64,000 nucleotides of DNA, from positions 620,001-684,000 of the forward strand of contig CAJUJH010000001.1 of NCBI GenBank assembly GCA_910586855.1, read 5' to 3'. The DNA comes from Candidatus Gastranaerophilales bacterium (GTDB lineage: Bacteria > Cyanobacteriota > Vampirovibrionia > Gastranaerophilales > Gastranaerophilaceae). Below are positions 59,608 to 64,000 of the stretch, piece by piece. How positions within the stretch are numbered: the stretch's first letter is position 1; every line of letters begins with the position of its first letter. The notes under the pieces were generated by a model. That model had not been told where the DNA came from. It ran no database searches and saw only the letters and a program-made list of their open reading frames with translations. The position numbers were made by a program, and so were the translations under genes.

Positions 59608-61131
59608 ATGCAGTCAGGTTTTGGTGTAAATAGTTATAGTGTCCCGGTTCATTTAAAAAATCAAGGGATTAACAGGCAGAATTTAAGTTTCGGCACCCAG
59701 ACTCAACAGGGTGTACAATCTATGCAAGGCGCACAGTCCACTTCAAACCTTGCTGCTATGCAAAATTCACAATTCATTTCTTCAAATGCACAGGCGCAAA
59801 ACCCTAATACTGCTCAAAAAGGAGGCAGCAAAAAGCTTTTAATTGGCGCTGTTATCACATTGGCAGGCGCTGCAGCTATAGCTATAGTCTGTAAAATGAA
59901 GGGTAAAAATGCTAAAGGTACATCTAAAGTTGCAAATGAAGCTGCCAATATTTTAAATAATGCAGGAGAAAAAGCTGCAGGCGGAGCTGAAAATGCTGCA
60001 GAAAGTGCAGCTGATGCAGCAGAATCTTCCAAACAAACTATTTTTCAAAAAGTAAAAAATAAAGCAAAATCATTATTAAATGATGTCAAAAAAGGGTATG
60101 AAGAATATACGCCAAAGCCGGATGATTCAGCTGATAAGCCAAGCTTTTTTGATGAAATTAAAAAAGGATATGATGAATATAAACCGGATAGTGCACCTGT
60201 AAAAAAGAAACATAAGTCTAAAACAGACAATCCTGATGACATTAAGCCCGTAAATCCAAAAAGTTCAAAAACAATAATGCGCGAAAAAATAGCGGGAATA
60301 TTATCATCCGTGGATAGCCTATCTTCTTCAATTAAAAAAGCATCAAATGAAGCGGATGAACTTGCAAAAATAAATATAAGCACCGGAGCTGGCGGTACAA
60401 ATGGCGAAACAGAAAAATGGGTGCAAAAAATAGTGAGTGATTTTTCATCTGTGCAGGATTCTTCTATAAAACGTGCAGGAGTTGGAAAGAAAAATGTGTT
60501 CATCCGTGATAATGCTGATTCTTGGAGCTATAATGAAGGATACGTAGAATCTTCAAAAATAATAAAGGCAAAAAGAAGAATAAAGGTCAATGCTGATGAA
60601 GTTACCGTTATAACCAATAATGTTAAGGATAGCAAGAAAAATATTGAAACCGCAAGTGAAATGCTGCAGTTTGATAAAGCAACTGGTGAAATTAAACATT
60701 ATGACAGCGGTGTTGAAAAATATGCGGATGGCAAAATTACTTGTACTAAACGGGCAGATTTTGACTCATCGGGCATTAAATACTATGCGGAAGGCTATAC
60801 ACAGGATTCCAGCGGCACGTTTGAAATTTTAAAAACCATTGATTTTAGAAAACATACGGGCTGTGAAAATTATAAAATTAACCCCGATGGCTCATTAGAA
60901 ATACAGAGAAAAATACATTTTGATACTTCAGGAAGACCGCTTGCTTACCTTGAAGGATATAAAAAATCTGCAGCAGGCGATGTTGCTGCAGATAGTAAAA
61001 TTGAATATATTCTTGGTACGGATACGCCTAAATATTATTATGAAAACTATACATTCACGCCTGCAGACAGCAAAGAAACCTATACGCTTAAAGCTGAATT
61101 TAAAGACGGCAAATGGCATAAGGTTCATTAA
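59608..61131 (+). CDS. Lineage-type single-pass membrane protein with internal repeats
   Basis: A 507-residue protein. The N-terminus carries a short NLSFGTQ motif and a Gln/Asn/Ser-rich stretch, then one membrane segment (residues about 75-93, LLIGAVITLAGAAAIAIVC). A 17-residue unit (KKGYEEYTPKPDD, KKGYDEYKPDSAP) is repeated near 160-195. The C-terminal half is built from beta-hairpin-like YxxG/D repeats (EIKHYDSGVEKYADGK, GIKYYAEGYTQDS, RPLAYLEGYKKS), reminiscent of MORN/YD-type strands. Function unknown; probably cell-envelope associated. Confidence 0.7.
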   Translation: MQSGFGVNSYSVPVHLKNQGINRQNLSFGTQTQQGVQSMQGAQSTSNLAAMQNSQFISSNAQAQNPNTAQKGGSKKLLIGAVITLAGAAAIAIVCKMKGKNAKGTSKVANEAANILNNAGEKAAGGAENAAESAADAAESSKQTIFQKVKNKAKSLLNDVKKGYEEYTPKPDDSADKPSFFDEIKKGYDEYKPDSAPVKKKHKSKTDNPDDIKPVNPKSSKTIMREKIAGILSSVDSLSSSIKKASNEADELAKINISTGAGGTNGETEKWVQKIVSDFSSVQDSSIKRAGVGKKNVFIRDNADSWSYNEGYVESSKIIKAKRRIKVNADEVTVITNNVKDSKKNIETASEMLQFDKATGEIKHYDSGVEKYADGKITCTKRADFDSSGIKYYAEGYTQDSSGTFEILKTIDFRKHTGCENYKINPDGSLEIQRKIHFDTSGRPLAYLEGYKKSAAGDVAADSKIEYILGTDTPKYYYENYTFTPADSKETYTLKAEFKDGKWHKVH

Positions 61132-61207
61132 TATGCTTTAACTAATTTTTTCTTTATGTTAGAATTTTCCTTGTAAAATAAATTTATTAATTTTTGGAGA
61201 AATGACC

Positions 61208-61672
61208 ATGGTAAATGTGTTTGAAGGAAAATTAACTGCTGATAAAAATGACAAATTTTGTATAGTTGTTGCCAGATTTAATGAATTTATAAGTTCAAAA
61301 CTCTTATCGGGTGCAAAGGATGCCTTTATCCGCCATGGGGCAGAACCTCAAAATATTGATGTAATTTGGGTGCCGGGGTCTTTTGAAATTCCGCTTGCGT
61401 GTAAAAAGGCAGCTACAAAAGGATATAGTGCAATTGTTGCGCTGGGTGCCGTGATAAAAGGTTCAACTTCCCATTATGATTATGTTTGCGCTGAAGTTTC
61501 AAAGGGTGTTGCTCATGTTGGTTTAGAATCAGGCGTTCCTGTAATATTTGGTGTTTTAACTACTGATAATATAGAACAGGCTATTGAGCGTGCCGGTACA
61601 AAATCAGGCAACAAAGGCGCTGATGCTGCAGAATCTGCAATTGAAATGGCAAATCTTCTTAAAAATATATAA
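61208..61672 (+). CDS. ribH: 6,7-dimethyl-8-ribityllumazine synthase
   Basis: A lumazine synthase: VARFNEFISSKLLSGAKDAF (substrate loop), VPGSFEIPLACKKAA, ALGAVIKGSTSHYDYVCAEVSKG with the catalytic His, and FGVLTTDNIEQAIERAGTKSGNKGADAAE. It condenses the pyrimidinedione with dihydroxybutanone phosphate in riboflavin synthesis. ATG 61208 is preferred because GGAG lies 8 nt upstream; ATG 61202 is also in frame but only 2 nt away from it. Other rib genes are absent from the window. Confidence 0.95.
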   Translation: MVNVFEGKLTADKNDKFCIVVARFNEFISSKLLSGAKDAFIRHGAEPQNIDVIWVPGSFEIPLACKKAATKGYSAIVALGAVIKGSTSHYDYVCAEVSKGVAHVGLESGVPVIFGVLTTDNIEQAIERAGTKSGNKGADAAESAIEMANLLKNI

Positions 61673-61807
61673 TATTAATTCCTAAACCGGTTAAAATTTT
61701 ATTAATCTTTAGGTTGATATAAATTTTAAATCTTAAGATTGATGATATAAGGGTAATAAAAAGTTATTGTTATTCTATTAGACTTGGATTTTAGGATACA
61801 ATAAATT

Positions 61808-62494
61808 ATGAAAAAACTTATCATTTCTTTACTATTTTGCTTATTTTTGTCTCCGCTTGCGGCGTTTTCAAATAATAATTTTATATACTCTATAAATGTT
61901 ACAAGAGATGAAAATTTATCTGATAACGTAAAACTTGAAATTAAAAGTGATTATAAGACAGATATCAAAAATAAAATTGATGAAATGGGCAGAGAATATT
62001 TTGACATTAAAGATGCAAGCCTGAAAGAAAATTTTGCTGTTCAATACAATAATGCAAATGGCGTTGAAAGCGTTATAGCACAGCAAATTGGAAATAAGGT
62101 AAGAATTTATGTGACAGGAAACGATATCCAAGATGTTACTCTCAATTTCAATAATGTTGAAAATCAGCCTTACCCTGATAAAAGTGCCGGATATGCGCTT
62201 TTAGTATTCGCTTTTGTAATTTGTGCATTATTTAGGGTATTTAAGAAAAAAGCAAAAAGACTTAAGGTTAAAACCCAGATTATTCAAAATGCAGCTTCAA
62301 AAGCGGTTTACAATGATTTAATGGAAAAAAGAACAAACTCAAATAAGATTTACGATAATAGAAATTTAACCCTCAATACACTGAATAAAAGAAATGGAAA
62401 CATTGTAAGACCTGCTGTATCAGGCAGAATGAACCCAAACACTGTTGAAGCATATCAAGGAATGAGACAATTGCAATCAAGAGTTGCAATGTAA
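61808..62494 (+). CDS. Exported single-pass membrane protein, unknown
   Basis: A 228-residue protein: a signal peptide (residues 1-21), a periplasmic domain (about 22-125), a membrane helix (GYALLVFAFVICALFRVF, about 128-145) and a basic cytoplasmic tail (KKKAKRLKVK...). No family recognised. TACAAT lies 5 nt before ATG and there is no Shine-Dalgarno sequence, so a leaderless message is likely. Confidence 0.7.
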   Translation: MKKLIISLLFCLFLSPLAAFSNNNFIYSINVTRDENLSDNVKLEIKSDYKTDIKNKIDEMGREYFDIKDASLKENFAVQYNNANGVESVIAQQIGNKVRIYVTGNDIQDVTLNFNNVENQPYPDKSAGYALLVFAFVICALFRVFKKKAKRLKVKTQIIQNAASKAVYNDLMEKRTNSNKIYDNRNLTLNTLNKRNGNIVRPAVSGRMNPNTVEAYQGMRQLQSRVAM

Positions 62495-62602
62495 AATTTC
62501 AAATTCCAATCAAATTTCAATTTATAAATACTATTTTCACAGTATTACAATTGCATGATGTTGAATTATCATTTATAATTGTTGTACGAAGGGTATACTA
62601 TT

Positions 62603-64000
62603 TATGGATAATTTCAATGCTCTGTCAAAATCCGCCATATTAACAAAACTGGCTCTTGATGGATATTTTATAGACTTATTAACATTAAATACATTCATAA
62701 AAGACTGGCAGATTGAAGCCATATATGAGAACGAATTTGGAATTGAATTTTTTGATAATAATTCATACTTAACAATTTTAAATAATCTTAAAGATAAATA
62801 CAGCAAAGCAAAAGCAGGTATTGAAGAGCCAAAACCTAAAATAGAACAGGCAGAAATACAAGAAACAAAAGAGCCCCTTAAAGCTGCATCCAATATTGCA
62901 GAAAATACACATTCATTGGATGAAAATACGGATGCAAAGGATGCTGAAATTGTCTTGGATGAAATTGTTATAGAAGATAACAATATTCAAAAAGAACCTG
63001 AAATAAGCAGTACACCTGCTCTTGAAGTAAATCCTCCTCAGGCAGAAGATTTTCATTTGATAAAAGAAGAAAATGAAATGCCGGCTCCTAAATATCAAGA
63101 TAAAACTGATATTGAAAATAATACCGGCGGGTTTGATTCTACAGCAGTTTCTCTTGAAGAACTTGCGGTTGAAAGTAAAAAAGAGATACAAAATGAAGAT
63201 ATAAAAATTCAATGCGGGCAAGATAATAAGGCTGATACCATCACTCCTGAAATTATTGAACACTATAAAGATGCCATTCTTCCTATGGCGATGAGAAACC
63301 TGAAGCCCGGTCCTGTAACTCCTACATCAAATATAAATATTGACCACAGCTATGATGAAACAGTTGAAGTACTGCATTATGAAAATAATGAAGAAACCGT
63401 TCATATTATAGATGACAATGGTTTGGACAGCTTTGAACAGGAAAGTTTTTCGGCAGATGAAATTGAAAAAGCAAACAACCTTATAAGTAATGCAAATAAA
63501 ACAGCTGCACAAAAACTTCCTGAAAGTATAACAGAGACTTATTTTGATACTTCAAAACCTTCAGAAAAAACAGAGCCTGCCACTGCACAAGAATCAGGGA
63601 CAGCAGAACATAAAGAAGCACAAGAAGCTAAAACTGATGAGCTTGATTTAGTCCAATTAGCTCAATCTTTTGCGCAGAATTTTACCGGCAAAGAAACAGG
63701 TGATGTTCCGCCTGCAGATTTGGAGCAGATTTTTACAGAATCATATACTGAGCCCTTCTCTGAATTGCAAGACTATGTAAAGGATGGTCCTGAAGAATAT
63801 AAATCACTACAGGAAGATTTGCCCTCTGATATTATACCTGAAGTACCAAAAGCTGCAACTCATTCTGACAGAGCTCTTGTATCATCACATTCAGGGTCAG
63901 ATTTAAGCGCTGAAGATGTAAGGAATATTATAAGGGAAGAAATTGCAAGACAGACTGCAAGTATTGTACCTGTGCCTCAAAATAACGAGAATGTTAAGGA
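62603..64000 (+). CDS. Large acidic low-complexity protein, 3' end outside window
   Basis: An ATG at 62603 opens a frame that runs without a stop to the right edge (466 codons). Residues 1-68 look globular and helical (MDNFNALSKSAILTKLAL, then FIKDWQIEAIYENEFGIEFF). The remainder is Glu/Asp/Pro/Ser-rich, disordered-looking sequence, ending in a possible amphipathic coil (SAEDVRNIIREEIAR). No membrane segment is visible so far. TATACT (62593-62598) lies 4 nt before ATG. The function is not recognised; it resembles scaffold or adaptor proteins in style only. Confidence 0.7.

Noticed and set aside
60045..60503. A 152-codon minus-strand frame inside the 59608 gene
   Set aside because: Shadow frame produced by the Lys/Ser/Asp-rich coding strand; no start signals.
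62573..63512. Several minus-strand frames at the right end
   Set aside because: They oppose the continuous 466-codon plus-strand frame starting at 62603, which has a start signal and consistent acidic composition.
1..64000. CRISPR array or cas genes
   Set aside because: No regularly spaced repeats and no Cas-like proteins were seen; the repeats found are pairs, not arrays.

Overview
The window is AT-rich, gene-dense bacterial DNA with no rRNA and one clear tRNA. The gene set suggests a host-associated non-photosynthetic cyanobacterial relative (Melainabacteria/Vampirovibrionia, probably Gastranaerophilales). Pointers are LL-diaminopimelate aminotransferase, a DUF3326 protein, a threonyl-tRNA synthetase without the TGS domain, a Ski2-like helicase, a RpoD-like alternative sigma factor, BioG/BioC/BioY, prepilin-like proteins, and several lineage-type proteins without recognisable family. 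This placement is inference from protein content; no marker tree was built.

Layout. 1-4.8 kb: a left-truncated membrane protein, an orphan phage capsid-maturation/nuclease fragment, a YuiF-type antiporter, and a NERD protein bracketed by tRNA-Leu debris. 4.8-18.6 kb: mostly housekeeping genes (rpsO, PurD-like ATP-grasp, yidD, Ski2-like helicase, radical SAM + M16 peptidase pair, dnaA, dapL, tsaD), interrupted by a HigBA-like toxin-antitoxin pair whose toxin 5' end looks frameshifted. 18.6-31.5 kb: HU, an SDR, DUF1015, a glycogen-debranching/peptidase/EamA operon, a membrane-anchored metzincin, BioY, RimI, SpeD, a response regulator and a CtpA protease. 31.5-45.7 kb: a polymerase V-like UmuC, pheT, a deoC/dehydrogenase/ACT/PFL operon with a long structured leader, small regulators, thrS and an ADP-ribosyltransferase-like protein. 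46-58.8 kb: ROK kinase, holA-holB-DUF3326-prepilin operon, cobO, TPR-dus-GIY-YIG operon, bioG-bioC and a sigma factor. 59-64 kb: an intergenic sRNA candidate, ribH, and three unrecognised proteins, the last running off the right edge.

The most interesting signal is in the intergenic DNA. Two loci (37.1-37.4 kb and 41.97-42.24 kb) share one architecture. Each has a tiny hydrophobic ORF with a strong ribosome-binding site, a 5'-UTR hairpin whose loop carries a short sequence repeated near the 3' end, and a convergent promoter for a short antisense RNA meeting the mRNA at a hairpin. This is the layout of Fst/par-type type I toxin-antitoxin systems, although the peptides are not recognisably Fst. 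A pseudoknotted RNA candidate at 52.7 kb, a twin-hairpin leader at 41.1-41.4 kb and an sRNA candidate at 59.35 kb are further non-coding elements.

Many genes have a -10-like hexamer only 4-9 nt upstream of the start codon and no Shine-Dalgarno sequence, suggesting frequent leaderless mRNAs. All family assignments come from reading motifs by eye; no database search was run.
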